This document shows positions 17,017 through 25,010 of a stretch of 64,000 nt of DNA, one piece after another. Source of the DNA: an uncultured Oscillospiraceae bacterium (lineage in GTDB: Bacteria > Bacillota > Clostridia > Oscillospirales > Oscillospiraceae); assembly GCA_944387845.1 (NCBI GenBank), contig CALXGH010000067.1, positions 1-64,000 on the forward strand, in the 5' to 3' direction. Made by a program: the position numbers and the translations under genes. Position 1 is the stretch's first letter; each line of letters starts with the position of its first letter. The notes beneath the pieces were generated by a model. The model was not told the DNA's origin. It made no database searches and was given only the letters and a program-made list of their open reading frames with translations.

Positions 17017-18036
17017 ATGAATAGAGATATAGTAGAAAGAGAAATTAAATCAAAAAACGGTGGTATTATGCTGCTTGTGCTGCTGGCGGCCACAATTGCT
17101 TCAATATTTGTGTTAATAGTAGGGATTGCGCTTCTGGCGGAAGCTGAAACCGTGGTGGGAGGCGTGATATTTGCAGTCGGTATGATAGGTGTACTTTTGT
17201 TCCCTATCCTTATGGCAGGCCTTAAGATCGTGCACCCAAATGAAGCCAGAATATTGACACTCTTTGGCAACTATTACGGAACAATAAAGGAGTCCGGATT
17301 TTATTATGTAAATCCGTTCTGCACATCCTTTGCCCCACAAACTGGTAAAGGGACGGCAATTGAGGTGGCTGTAAATACCGCAACAGATATGAGTTCCGGT
17401 AAGAAAACAACAGAGAGCACAGTACTGCTCAAAAAATCCGTATCCACAAAGCTTCAGACATTAGATAACGGCAGACAGAAGGTAAACGATGTACTGGGCA
17501 ATCCTATAATAATCGGGGCTATCGTTATATGGCAGGTAAAGGATCCTACAAAAGCTGTCTTTTCTGTGGAAAACTATTACGAGTTTTTGAGCATACAGAC
17601 AGACTCTACTATAAGAAATGTCTCCAGACTTTATCCATACGATGACTTTGACGAGAGCGGGGACGACAGCGTACAGGAAAAAACTCTCAGATCAAGCAGC
17701 ATTGAAATTGCTGAAGTGATGAAAGAGGAACTGCAGAATAGGGTAGAAGAAGCGGGCCTTGAGGTAAAAGAAGTCAAGATAACTCATCTTGCTTATGCCG
17801 AGGAGATCGCCGCTGCAATGCTCCAGCGGCAGCAGGCATCCGCTATAATCGCGGCCCGTCAGAAGATAGTTGACGGTGCTGTAGGAATGGTTAAGATGGC
17901 TATTGATAAGCTGGGCGAGGATCAGATCGTCCTTCTGGACGAGGAGAGAAAGGCTGCTATGGTCAGCAATCTGCTTGTAGTGCTCTGCGGTAATAAGGAC
18001 GCTCAGCCAATAGTAAATAGCGGGTCTATTTACTAA
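17017..18036 (+). CDS. SPFH/band-7 domain membrane protein
   Basis: A 339-residue protein: a short N-terminal cytosolic part, two hydrophobic helices (about 17-40 and 46-68), then an SPFH/prohibitin-type domain starting at IVHPNEARILTLFGNYYGTIKESGFYYVNPF. This is followed by an Ala/Glu-rich helical stretch (YAEEIAAAMLQRQQASAIIAARQKIVDGAVGMV) typical of flotillin/stomatin oligomers. It probably assembles membrane microdomain scaffolds. The ATG is preceded by AAGGA. It is co-transcribed with the small DNA-binding protein 17 bp downstream, behind the palindrome-containing promoter. Confidence 0.92.
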   Translation: MNRDIVEREIKSKNGGIMLLVLLAATIASIFVLIVGIALLAEAETVVGGVIFAVGMIGVLLFPILMAGLKIVHPNEARILTLFGNYYGTIKESGFYYVNPFCTSFAPQTGKGTAIEVAVNTATDMSSGKKTTESTVLLKKSVSTKLQTLDNGRQKVNDVLGNPIIIGAIVIWQVKDPTKAVFSVENYYEFLSIQTDSTIRNVSRLYPYDDFDESGDDSVQEKTLRSSSIEIAEVMKEELQNRVEEAGLEVKEVKITHLAYAEEIAAAMLQRQQASAIIAARQKIVDGAVGMVKMAIDKLGEDQIVLLDEERKAAMVSNLLVVLCGNKDAQPIVNSGSIY

Positions 18037-18053
18037 CTGAATAGGTATCCGTC

Positions 18054-18302
18054 ATGGATCTTCAGAGACGTGAGCAGCTTTTAAATGAAAAGCTGGAAAA
18101 GATAGAGGCCATGGAGCGTGAAATAAAAGAACGGGAAAAAGCCTTGAAAAATAAGGAAAATGCCCGTAAACAGATAGTTCTGCGCCTCTCGCCATCTCTA
18201 TGGAATGATATTGCCGCCTGGGCGGAGGAGGATTTTCGCTCGATAAATGGCCAGATAGAATATCTTCTTACCGAGGCGGTAAACAGGAGAAAGAAGAAAT
18301 GA
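18054..18302 (+). CDS. Arc-like ribbon-helix-helix protein with N-terminal coiled coil
   Basis: 82 residues. Residues about 3-40 are a charged heptad-rich helix (coiled coil). The C-terminal part, QIVLRLSPSLWNDIAAWAEE followed by INGQIEYLLTEAV, has the beta-strand plus two-helix pattern of Arc/MetJ ribbon-helix-helix DNA-binding proteins. It lies in the same operon as the SPFH protein. RHH proteins usually bind short repeats near their own promoter, and such a site is present at 16965-16989. A structural partner role with the SPFH protein is the alternative. Confidence 0.82.
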   Translation: MDLQRREQLLNEKLEKIEAMEREIKEREKALKNKENARKQIVLRLSPSLWNDIAAWAEEDFRSINGQIEYLLTEAVNRRKKK

Positions 18303-18339
18303 AAAATCATGCCGACAAAGTTTCGTCGGCATGATTTTT
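18302..18339. terminator. Bidirectional terminator
   Basis: Perfect 15-bp stem (AAAAATCATGCCGAC / GTCGGCATGATTTTT), 8-base loop; serves the RHH gene (+) and the DUF1294 gene (-). Confidence 0.9.
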
Positions 18340-18613
18340 ATATGTAAAATTTCCAGAAAATAATTGTTGCAATAGCGCACTGTAAAAGGAGTATCGTGGG
18401 CATACCAAAAGCAAATGATCTGTGCCTTGTCTTGTGATGGAAAAGGCGCATTCCCAAAATGGAACCGATGCTCCCACCAAAAATTGCGAGAAGGAATAAA
18501 GTCCGCTCTCTTATCCTTCGCCTACCCTGCTTGGCTTTGAGTTTATCAATGCCCATGGTTGCAAAAGATAGAAGATTGATTATTAGAAAATAGAAGAGAA
18601 TATAGTACTTCAT
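18338..18613 (-). CDS. DUF1294 family small membrane protein
   Basis: 91 residues. A hydrophobic N-terminal helix (YILFYFLIINLLSFATMGIDKLKA), a basic linker KQGRRRIRERTLFLLAIFGGSIGSILGM, and then HHKTRHRSF match the DUF1294 pattern. Function unknown. The ATG at 18613 is chosen because the upstream extension is hydrophobic nonsense overlapping the neighbouring gene in another frame. It lies 40 bp downstream of the DUF378 gene on the same strand and may share its transcript. Confidence 0.85.
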   Translation of the reverse strand: MKYYILFYFLIINLLSFATMGIDKLKAKQGRRRIRERTLFLLAIFGGSIGSILGMRLFHHKTRHRSFAFGMPTILLLQCAIATIIFWKFYI

Positions 18614-18653
18614 ATTATCACCGTTTATGTAGCAGGGCAGTGCCCTGCATGTG

Positions 18654-18866
18654 TTAGACGTGCTTTTCGTTGTCTGTTCTATCACGGAAGAGCAATGAAA
18701 TGCACCAAATAGATGCCAGGGCAACGAGAATATAAACAACTCTGCTGATTGCGGCTGTTTGTCCGCCAAACAAGAATGCGACAAGATCAAACTTGAAAAT
18801 GCCAACAAGGCCCCAGTTTAAACCGCCAATAATCGAAAGAACAAGAGCAATTTTGTCCATAATCAT
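18654..18866 (-). CDS. DUF378 family small membrane protein
   Basis: 70 residues with two membrane helices. The sequence ALVLSIIGGLNWGLVGIFKFDLVAFLFG is the DUF378 signature (GGLNWGLVG). GGAGG precedes the first ATG by 8 bases. Function unknown; these are widespread in Firmicutes as short inner-membrane proteins. Confidence 0.88.
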   Translation of the reverse strand: MIMDKIALVLSIIGGLNWGLVGIFKFDLVAFLFGGQTAAISRVVYILVALASIWCISLLFRDRTDNEKHV

Positions 18867-19024
18867 AATATTATCCTCCTTTTGGATAAAAATTTTATCC
18901 GTTGAGGATAATATTCCCCGGGGTTTCGCCTTTATTCATGAACATTTGGAATTTTAACATAAATTTATTAACATTTACACCTTACGCCTGTAAAAGCTCT
19001 GACAAATATATGAACAAAAATCCC

Positions 19025-19053
19025 TTGTTTGGGAGGGGTATAGCTGCTATACT
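19025..19053 (+). promoter_or_regulatory. ispE promoter
   Basis: TTGTTT (19025-19030), 17-bp spacer, TATACT (19048-19053). Short inverted repeats (TATAG-ctg-CTATA) overlap the -10. Confidence 0.6.
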
Positions 19054-19085
19054 CGTTATAGTATAATAAAAATCAGGGTGATGAT

Positions 19086-19958
19086 ATGGAGATAAAGGAA
19101 AAAGCTTTTGCGAAGATAAATATTTCCCTGGATGTGGTTTCCAAAATGGAAAACGGCTGGCATGAGATGCGCATGGTAATGCAAAGCGTATCTTTTCATG
19201 ATGACATAAAAATTTTGGTGGTCCCTGGAGACGGGAAAGTTAAAGTGTACACTGACAGGGAATACATACCGGACGATGAGCGAAACATTGCATATCGTGC
19301 AGCCAGGATTTTTCTGGATGGGTGCAATATACAGGGGTTTGATGTTAACATTGATATACATAAAAGGATACCGGCTAGAGCCGGCCTTGGAGGCGGAAGC
19401 TCTGATGGCGCTGCCGTTCTGAGAGGGCTGAACAGGGCGTTTAATAGTAAACTTTCAAGGGAAACTCTTGAGAAAATGGGTGAAAAGCTGGGCTCAGATG
19501 TTCCTTTCTGCGTGGCGGGAGGAACAGTGCTTGCCACTGGTACAGGCACGACGCTAAAGCGGCTGAAACCTATGCCAGATTGTTGGGTCCTTATATGTAA
19601 GCCGAAGTTTTCTTCATCCACACCGGAACTCTTCTCACTTATAGACTGCGGAAAAATAAAATGCCGCCCGGACACTCAGGGAATTCTGACTGCTATTGAA
19701 GAGGAAAATATCCGGGATGTGGGTCAACGGCTTTTTAATGTATTTGAGGATGTGCTGAAAGGCGGTCGAGATACAATAAACAAAATCAAAAATGTCATGT
19801 ATGACAACAAGGCTATTGGGGCTTGCATGACAGGTACGGGCTCGGCAGTATATGGGTTGTTTGCGGACAAGAGTCAGGCTGAAAAAGCGTATGCGGCGTT
19901 GAAACAAGACTATAAAAGCTGTTATCTCTGTGGAATGAAAAAAGAAATAAAAATATAA
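19086..19958 (+). CDS. ispE: 4-diphosphocytidyl-2-C-methyl-D-erythritol kinase
   Basis: A 290-residue GHMP kinase of the non-mevalonate (MEP) isoprenoid pathway; it phosphorylates CDP-methylerythritol. The N-terminal AFAKINISLDV, the GHMP ATP loop PARAGLGGGSSDGAA (96-110) and the C-terminal ACMTGTGSAVYGLF are all present. It lies upstream of spoIIR with a 67-bp gap, an arrangement often seen in Clostridia. Confidence 0.96.
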   Translation: MEIKEKAFAKINISLDVVSKMENGWHEMRMVMQSVSFHDDIKILVVPGDGKVKVYTDREYIPDDERNIAYRAARIFLDGCNIQGFDVNIDIHKRIPARAGLGGGSSDGAAVLRGLNRAFNSKLSRETLEKMGEKLGSDVPFCVAGGTVLATGTGTTLKRLKPMPDCWVLICKPKFSSSTPELFSLIDCGKIKCRPDTQGILTAIEEENIRDVGQRLFNVFEDVLKGGRDTINKIKNVMYDNKAIGACMTGTGSAVYGLFADKSQAEKAYAALKQDYKSCYLCGMKKEIKI

Positions 19959-20025
19959 TTGAATAGAAAAAACTCCTTTGGGGAAAGATATGCACATACG
20001 CTATGTTTCTTCAGAGGGGTTTTTT

Positions 20026-20634
20026 ATGAGAAAGAAGTTTTTGATCTATATCGCCATAGCTTTTGCCTTGGCCTTAGTATTTACAATGGCGCTGGATAAT
20101 CAGCAGAAAAATTTATCTGAAAAACTGATAAGGCTTCATGTGGTGGGAGCAACGGACTCCCAGGAAGATCAGAAGCTGAAACTCAAAGTAAAAGACGAAA
20201 TAGTCAGTCAAGTGGACATGCTGCTGTCAGAAGCTGGTACAAAAGCAGATGCTGTGGAAATACTCAATGAGAATATGGATCTCATTGCAGCGGCTGCCAT
20301 CAGAGCGGCTGACGCAGAAGGAGAGAGCATAAGTGTAAGATGCAGCCTTGAGATAGAGAGTTTTCCAACAAGGCAATATGATACATTTTCCCTGCCAGCA
20401 GGCAAATATACATCCCTGAGAGTGATAATTGATCAGGGACAGGGCCACAACTGGTGGTGTGTTATATATCCGAAAGTTTGCTCTGACACAGTGGTGGAAA
20501 AAGAGGACTTTCAGGAGCTTGGACTTAGCGAGGATGAAACGGACCTTATAACAGAGAGCGGAACAGAGTATAAGATAAAATTCAAGCTCTTAGAAGTTAT
20601 AGAAGAAATTAAAACAGCTTTGTTTGATAAATAG
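20026..20634 (+). CDS. spoIIR: Stage II sporulation protein R
   Basis: A 202-residue secreted signalling protein. In the forespore, SpoIIR triggers SpoIIGA to process pro-sigma-E in the mother cell. It has an N-terminal signal/anchor helix (KKFLIYIAIAFALALVFTMAL) and family motifs LIRLHVVGATDSQEDQKLKLKVKDEI and GQGHNWWCVIYPKVC. The ATG at 20026 follows GAGGGG by 6 bases; upstream ATGs at 19978 onward lack this spacing. The presence of this gene supports an endospore-forming organism. Confidence 0.94.
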   Translation: MRKKFLIYIAIAFALALVFTMALDNQQKNLSEKLIRLHVVGATDSQEDQKLKLKVKDEIVSQVDMLLSEAGTKADAVEILNENMDLIAAAAIRAADAEGESISVRCSLEIESFPTRQYDTFSLPAGKYTSLRVIIDQGQGHNWWCVIYPKVCSDTVVEKEDFQELGLSEDETDLITESGTEYKIKFKLLEVIEEIKTALFDK

Positions 20635-20644
20635 TATATAAAAA

Positions 20645-20712
20645 GCACGGGTATCCCCCTGAAAATGGCGGGAAACCCGTGCAAAAATTTTTTCAAAAAT
20701 TTTTGAAAAAGT
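20645..20712 (+). terminator. Probable terminator after spoIIR
   Basis: GCACGGGT / ACCCGTGC stem (20645-20682) with a long loop, followed by AAAAATTTTTT; weaker than the others. Confidence 0.55.
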
Positions 20713-20714
20713 AC

Positions 20715-20767
20715 TTTACAAACACGGAATTATAGTATACAATAAACACAAATGATAACTATTACTA
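20715..20767 (+). promoter_or_regulatory. Promoter with Fur/PerR-like box
   Basis: TTTACA (20715-20720), 17-bp spacer, TACAAT (20738-20743). A 7-1-7 sequence TGATAAC-T-ATTACTA (20753-20767) lies at the expected start site and resembles Fur/PerR boxes (TGATAAT-N-ATTATCA) with three mismatches, suggesting autoregulation. Confidence 0.6.
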
Positions 20768-20782
20768 TTAAGCGAGAGGTTT

Positions 20783-21190
20783 ATGGAAACAGGAAAAAGG
20801 TATAGTAGAAAGAGAGCCGCGATAATGGAGTGCCTGAAGAGCACGACGATCCATCCCACAGCTGAGTGGATCTATGAACAGCTCAAGCCGGAGATACCGG
20901 ATCTTAGCCTGGGTACTGTTTACCGCAACCTGGCTGCCTTCAAAAAAGATGGCCTTATAAGGTCCGTTGGCGTTGTAAACGGACAGGAGAGGTATGATGG
21001 GAATATCCGGCCTCACGGCCATTTCGTATGTTCTAAGTGCGGTGCAGTTATCGATACCGCTGCGGTGCCGATGTCTGAAGAGCTGATTGAATCGGCTGAG
21101 GGCGAAACAGGATGTGAAGTACAGGGCATCGTGGTAAGTTATTTTGGTTTGTGTTCAAATTGTTTAAAAGAACAAGAAAAATATAGATAA
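20783..21190 (+). CDS. Fur-family transcriptional regulator (PerR-like)
   Basis: 135 residues. It has a winged-helix domain ([36 protein letters not shown]), a metal-binding hinge [10 protein letters not shown] and a second CxxC (CSNC), giving the structural Zn site. The gene immediately upstream of a rubrerythrin, in the same transcript, suggests a peroxide-responsive PerR role rather than iron uptake control; the residues separating PerR from Fur cannot be judged reliably by eye. The ATG follows GAGAGG. Confidence 0.9.
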   Translation: METGKRYSRKRAAIMECLKSTTIHPTAEWIYEQLKPEIPDLSLGTVYRNLAAFKKDGLIRSVGVVNGQERYDGNIRPHGHFVCSKCGAVIDTAAVPMSEELIESAEGETGCEVQGIVVSYFGLCSNCLKEQEKYR

Positions 21191-21212
21191 AATTATTATG
21201 GAGGAAAAGGTT

Positions 21213-21800
21213 ATGAAGAAGTTTGTATGTAAAGTTTGCGGTTATATCCATGAGGGTAATGAGGCTCCAGAGCAGTGCCCAGTTTGCAAAGCTAAGAAAG
21301 AGATGTTTGAAGAAGTTGTAGGCGAACTGAAGCTGGCTGCTGAGCATGAGTTTGGTGTTTATGAGAAGACAGTAAAGGACAATAAGGACATTTCTGAGGA
21401 AGATAAGAAGTACATACTCGACCAGCTTATGGCTAACTTCAACGGCGAGTGCAGCGAGGTTGGTATGTATCTCTGCATGGCTCGTATCGCTCATCGCGAG
21501 GGTTATCCTGAGATCGGCCTCTACTGGGAAAAGGCAGCTTACGAAGAGGCTGAACATGCTGCTAAGTTTGCTGAACTCCTGGGCTCCACACTTGAGCCAA
21601 ACATGAAGGCTTCCACAAAAGAGAACCTTGCATGGAGAGTTGACTGCGAGTTCGGCGCAACAGCAGGTAAGGTTGACCTTGCAGCATGCGCTAAGAAGAA
21701 TGGCCTTGACGCAATCCATGACACAGTTCACGAAATGGCTCGTGACGAGGCTCGTCATGGCAAAGCTCTTAAGGGCCTTCTTGAGAGATACTTTGGCTAA
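21213..21800 (+). CDS. Rubrerythrin, reverse type (N-terminal rubredoxin domain)
   Basis: 195 residues. The N-terminal rubredoxin-like Fe(Cys)4 module has Cys6/Cys9 and Cys22/Cys25 ([14 protein letters not shown]). It is followed by a four-helix diiron domain with ExxH-type ligands ([31 protein letters not shown]). The rubredoxin domain is N-terminal, the reverse of classical rubrerythrin, as in Clostridium revRbr, which reduces H2O2 and O2. The ATG at 21213 has GGAGG at 8-base spacing; the upstream ATG at 21198 contains that GGAGG. It is in an operon with the PerR-like regulator. Confidence 0.93.
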   Translation: MKKFVCKVCGYIHEGNEAPEQCPVCKAKKEMFEEVVGELKLAAEHEFGVYEKTVKDNKDISEEDKKYILDQLMANFNGECSEVGMYLCMARIAHREGYPEIGLYWEKAAYEEAEHAAKFAELLGSTLEPNMKASTKENLAWRVDCEFGATAGKVDLAACAKKNGLDAIHDTVHEMARDEARHGKALKGLLERYFG

Positions 21801-21827
21801 TAAGAAATAGTGAAACAGCATTTTGAA

Positions 21828-21857
21828 ATACATCCGCCATTTGGCGGATGTATTTTT
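21828..21857 (+). terminator. Terminator after rubrerythrin
   Basis: Near-perfect palindrome ATACATCCGCC / GGCGGATGTAT followed by TTTTTA. Confidence 0.85.
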
Positions 21858-21953
21858 ATGTTTGCTTAAAATCTAAAAGATCTATAGGAATGGGATCTTG
21901 GCATATATAAAAAGACGCGCTTACCATTGCCTTGGTTAGCACGCCTTCAATCT

Positions 21954-22207
21954 CTATAATCCAAATAACTGTTTTTTCTTTGCGTCAAATTGTTCTTGTG
22001 TGATAACACATATATCAATAAGTTCCTTGAAATTTTTCAGTTCATCCACAGAAAAACTGATATTGTCCGTTTTTGTTTTGCACTTTCAATTTCCCAGTAT
22101 TCTTTTGATAATACTTTCACATCAGCTAAATGACAATGTGGACATTTTGTATAATCTACCAGTCTAAATATTACAATAGCAATAACTAAAAGTAAAACTA
22201 TTGTCAT
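21954..22207 (-). pseudogene. Frameshifted membrane protein gene with Zn-ribbon and SHOCT domain
   Basis: From an ATG at 22207 the frame encodes a membrane helix (MTIVLLLVIAIVIFRLVD) and a CPHCHLADVKVLSKEYW zinc-knuckle-like segment, then stops after 50 residues. In the -1 frame, the sequence continues as DELKNFKELIDICVITQEQFDAKKKQLFGL to the TAG at 21954, a recognisable SHOCT (short C-terminal) domain. The switch falls in the A-rich stretch at about 22062-22085. Mutation or sequencing error is most likely; programmed -1 shifting is less likely because the site is not a canonical heptamer. The rest of 21860-22260 holds nothing else. Confidence 0.7.
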
Positions 22208-22251
22208 TTTATCTGCGTCATTCTACTCTTTTTTTAGGATGATATTGTAGG

Positions 22252-22303
22252 CTAATAAAAACAGATCGAACCCGCTGCGGAACTAAGATTTTGCAGCGGG
22301 CTC
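22252..22303 (-). terminator. Terminator after PsiE-like gene
   Basis: 8-bp GC stem CCCGCTGC / GCAGCGGG with a 14-base loop. On the - strand it is followed by a T-rich tract; it could also function in the + direction (TATATTTTT). Confidence 0.6.
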
Positions 22304-22313
22304 TATATTTTTC

Positions 22314-22775
22314 TTATTCAGTTTCGCAGTCATGATGTTCTGGCTTCTTGCGGAATTTTGTCAAAAGTCCACTCCCGGCGTTGCTCTGCGATTCTGTCTC
22401 TTGCGTATCCATTGTACGAAGAAACCAGCCTAGCCCATAGAGTATCCCTACGCTGATGACAGAAAGTAGAATATCCACAGCGGAATTATTGCCAATAATC
22501 ATATGGCGACCAATAAGGAATACCAACACCTCAATGACGTTTTCTGCATTGGGTTTCAGAAGCATTTTTACAAACTCAATTCCTACCACCACACTGAACA
22601 TATTTTCTAAAAACGTTAAAAACTGTCCTGTGTCCACGATCCAGTGGTAAATTCCTGTAAACCCTAAAAAATAGCCTACCAAGGCATCCGCAATTCCAAT
22701 CAGCACCAATACGGCTACCAGCAACTCCAGCAGATCGCAGATACGTTGGATCCATTTTCGAATCGCTTCTCGCAT
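22314..22775 (-). CDS. PsiE-like membrane protein
   Basis: 153 residues with about four hydrophobic helices and a charged C-terminal tail. The segment VVVGIEFVKMLLKPNAENVIEVLVFLIGRHMII resembles the core of phosphate-starvation-inducible PsiE family proteins, whose function is unknown. The ATG at 22775 is supported by GGAGG 7 bases upstream. The upstream ATG at 22808 overlaps the predicted -10 box and cannot be the start. Confidence 0.75.
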   Translation of the reverse strand: MREAIRKWIQRICDLLELLVAVLVLIGIADALVGYFLGFTGIYHWIVDTGQFLTFLENMFSVVVGIEFVKMLLKPNAENVIEVLVFLIGRHMIIGNNSAVDILLSVISVGILYGLGWFLRTMDTQETESQSNAGSGLLTKFRKKPEHHDCETE

Positions 22776-22806
22776 GGGGGCTCCTCCAAACATCGACATT
22801 TTTTTC

Positions 22807-22836
22807 ATTATAATGGGAACGATGGTTTCTTGTCAA
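22807..22836 (-). promoter_or_regulatory. Promoter of PsiE-like gene
   Basis: TTGACA (22836-22831), 18-bp spacer, TATAAT (22812-22807), both perfect consensus hexamers. Confidence 0.8.
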
Positions 22837-22925
22837 CCGCAGCTTGAAAGGGGTACTGTAGGAGAAAATGTCGTAAAAACTACATTGCAGAGGAATGGGG
22901 TCTGAAGTGTAATTGCAAGGATTGC

Positions 22926-24149
22926 CTACCCAAACAAGCCCTGAAGTACCTGGATTGCCGCAAGTACAAGACCTGCTATGGTGAGCAAATTGATCAGCCT
23001 GTTAGTACTTGTCTGATAGAGAAGTTCAAGCTCCGACTCCAGTATTTCAAGCAGATATTTTATCTTTTCAATAACGGGCTCTATGTCGTAGCTACGTAGG
23101 AGAACACGCTCCAGTTCGCGTACCTCGGAGATCTGAAGATTTTCTACTTTGTTGAGTATAACAATCAATTCACCGCGGTAAGCTTTTATTCTCTGTATAT
23201 CCCGGCTTAAAAGACCGCTATTATTTGCATAAAACTGGGCCTGCCTATTGATAACACGACTGCAGATTGTTTTGATAACCAGCACCATTTCCAGTGAGAA
23301 GAGGATGCCGTGATTAACCCCGGCAGTATTGCTGTCAATAAGAAAATATGGATTCACATTGCCATCATAGTATTCATCATCAAATTTTTTCCTGTTTTCT
23401 AGGTATTCTTTGGCTTTACCACTTTCGTTTAAGTTGAAAAATACTGAGTTTGCACCAAAGGTAACAAGTCTTATAAAATCACGGCTGCCCCACTGATAGT
23501 TCATACGTTCACCGGCAAGTGATACGGGCACATTGCGCCAACCCTCGTCTCCGCACACTATACCATATACAAGGTTCATGTCTTTATCAAGAGCTGCTTG
23601 TACATCTTCATATTCACCAAATTTTTTTATTTCCAGTAGGTAAGTATCTTCAATTTCGCCGATAGGTTGCCTCAAAGATGCGCTGACCTCATTGAATATT
23701 TCCATTACGGAAATTTCCCTGCCGTCAATATTTTTCAGCTTTCGCCCATTACCCTGTACATGGCGAAGGTAGACAAAATCGTCAGGAGATCCGTCCTTTA
23801 CACTTATACAGATAAATATATGGGCTGAGTCTGACTCCGGAAATATGCTCATATACACGCAGGAGTCAAACACATCGAACCCATCCATCTCTAATTTGTA
23901 GTTCGGAAGTACTACACGAAAACATGGGAAAGGTAAGCCCTTGCCATGAAGAAACTCTGTGCCAATGCGCAGATCTCTCAAAAGACTCTGTTTATCGCTG
24001 CCCGGATCATCATCAAAGACGGCAGTTGGGTAGCGCTTTTTTATAGAAGATCTTATTGCTTTTTCCCTGACAGTGGCGGAGCCTCCAGATTCTTTATAAG
24101 TGCTAAAACTAAAGCAATAGCTGATATTACCGGTAATGGTTCCCTGCAT
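22926..24149 (-). CDS. Unrecognised membrane-anchored protein, C-terminal coiled coil and one membrane helix
   Basis: 407 residues; I do not recognise the family. The N-terminal 280 residues look globular and mixed alpha/beta (VFDSCVYMSIFPESDSAHIFICISV, EDTYLLEIKKFGEY). Residues about 285-380 form long charged helices (RDIQRIKAYRGELIVILNKVE, PVIEKIKYLLEILESELELLYQ). The end is a single hydrophobic helix, RLINLLTIAGLVLAAIQVLQGLFG. This helix-then-membrane layout recalls CorA/RMD1-type proteins, but the second membrane helix and GMN motif are absent. Its start lies 17 bp from the methyltransferase stop, so the two form an operon. Confidence 0.8.
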   Translation of the reverse strand: MQGTITGNISYCFSFSTYKESGGSATVREKAIRSSIKKRYPTAVFDDDPGSDKQSLLRDLRIGTEFLHGKGLPFPCFRVVLPNYKLEMDGFDVFDSCVYMSIFPESDSAHIFICISVKDGSPDDFVYLRHVQGNGRKLKNIDGREISVMEIFNEVSASLRQPIGEIEDTYLLEIKKFGEYEDVQAALDKDMNLVYGIVCGDEGWRNVPVSLAGERMNYQWGSRDFIRLVTFGANSVFFNLNESGKAKEYLENRKKFDDEYYDGNVNPYFLIDSNTAGVNHGILFSLEMVLVIKTICSRVINRQAQFYANNSGLLSRDIQRIKAYRGELIVILNKVENLQISEVRELERVLLRSYDIEPVIEKIKYLLEILESELELLYQTSTNRLINLLTIAGLVLAAIQVLQGLFG

Positions 24150-24166
24150 GATTAACTACACCTCTA

Positions 24167-24910
24167 TTATTCTTTTACAAAAATATAAAACGCATCTCTT
24201 GGCTGATATTCTTCACCATTTTCAATGGATTTGCCATGAAAGGGATGAAATTCAGTAAGTTTTAGTTTTACTGCCGCAGCCATTTTCACAACACTTTCTT
24301 TTGAAAACATTCTTACCGGCAACCCTCCGCCGTCTCTGAATATATTTTCAAACTCCTCAAAAGATATCTGGCGGCTTTTCCTGCTTTCACTATCCCAGCT
24401 TTCACAGTAGAATTTTTCCTGACTGTCGTCGGCGTAAGTAGTCATTAAAAGTAGAAGACCGCCCGGTTTCAGTTTACGAGCCATGGTTTTAAAGAGCTCG
24501 ACCACCTGTGCTTGACCCAAATGCTGAATGACATGGCTGGATAGAATAATATCATAAAAGTTGTCCTTCTTGTTGTCGCCGAGTACCTCATTTATAACAG
24601 ATATGCTGACTCCCGTGCTTGCCTCCACAAGGCGGCCTTTCTCTAGAGCCTGTCTATATCGCTCATTATCCGGCTCCAGAGCCTCTATACGTCCTACAAA
24701 TTTCGCAAAGAAGTCAAAAAGCCTACCTGTACCGCAGCCTACGTCAAGAAGAGTGCGATCAGACACTTTTGATGAAAGCTGCGCCAAAGCGTCCGCAGCA
24801 ATATCAAGTATTCGAGCTTCACTTTCCTGCCACGCCTTACTGTCGTACTCATTGTTTATCAGTGCTATGGTAAGACGATCACCTTTATCGGGATATCTAT
24901 ATTCTGCCAT
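24167..24910 (-). CDS. Class I SAM-dependent methyltransferase
   Basis: 247 residues. Motif I is LLDVGCGTGRLFDFF (VGCGTG at 57-62), then an acidic post-motif (IEALEPDNERY), motif IV-like YDIILSSHVIQHL, and KLKPGGLLLLMTTYADD. The substrate is unknown; the fold fits small-molecule or lipid methyltransferases better than rRNA/DNA enzymes, as no DPPY/NPPY or RNA-binding domain is seen. The ATG follows AGGAG. It is the first gene of a two-gene unit with the membrane protein downstream. Confidence 0.9.
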   Translation of the reverse strand: MAEYRYPDKGDRLTIALINNEYDSKAWQESEARILDIAADALAQLSSKVSDRTLLDVGCGTGRLFDFFAKFVGRIEALEPDNERYRQALEKGRLVEASTGVSISVINEVLGDNKKDNFYDIILSSHVIQHLGQAQVVELFKTMARKLKPGGLLLLMTTYADDSQEKFYCESWDSESRKSRQISFEEFENIFRDGGGLPVRMFSKESVVKMAAAVKLKLTEFHPFHGKSIENGEEYQPRDAFYIFVKE

Positions 24911-24981
24911 TTTTTACTCCTGATTCGGAAAAATAGATTTTTTGATATACTGGGCGCTATTAGCAGCCAGTATTACTAATT

Positions 24982-25010
24982 ATTATAATACCAGGCAGAT
25001 TAAAGCACAA
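24982..25010 (-). promoter_or_regulatory. Promoter of methyltransferase/membrane protein unit
   Basis: TTGTGC (25010-25005), 17-bp spacer, TATAAT (24987-24982). An inverted repeat ATACTGG...CCAGTAT (24955-24981 region) lies just downstream in the leader. Confidence 0.65.

Noticed and set aside
22062-22085. Programmed -1 frameshift in the SHOCT gene
   Set aside because: No X-XXY-YYZ heptamer in frame and no stimulatory SD or hairpin seen; mutation or sequencing error is simpler.
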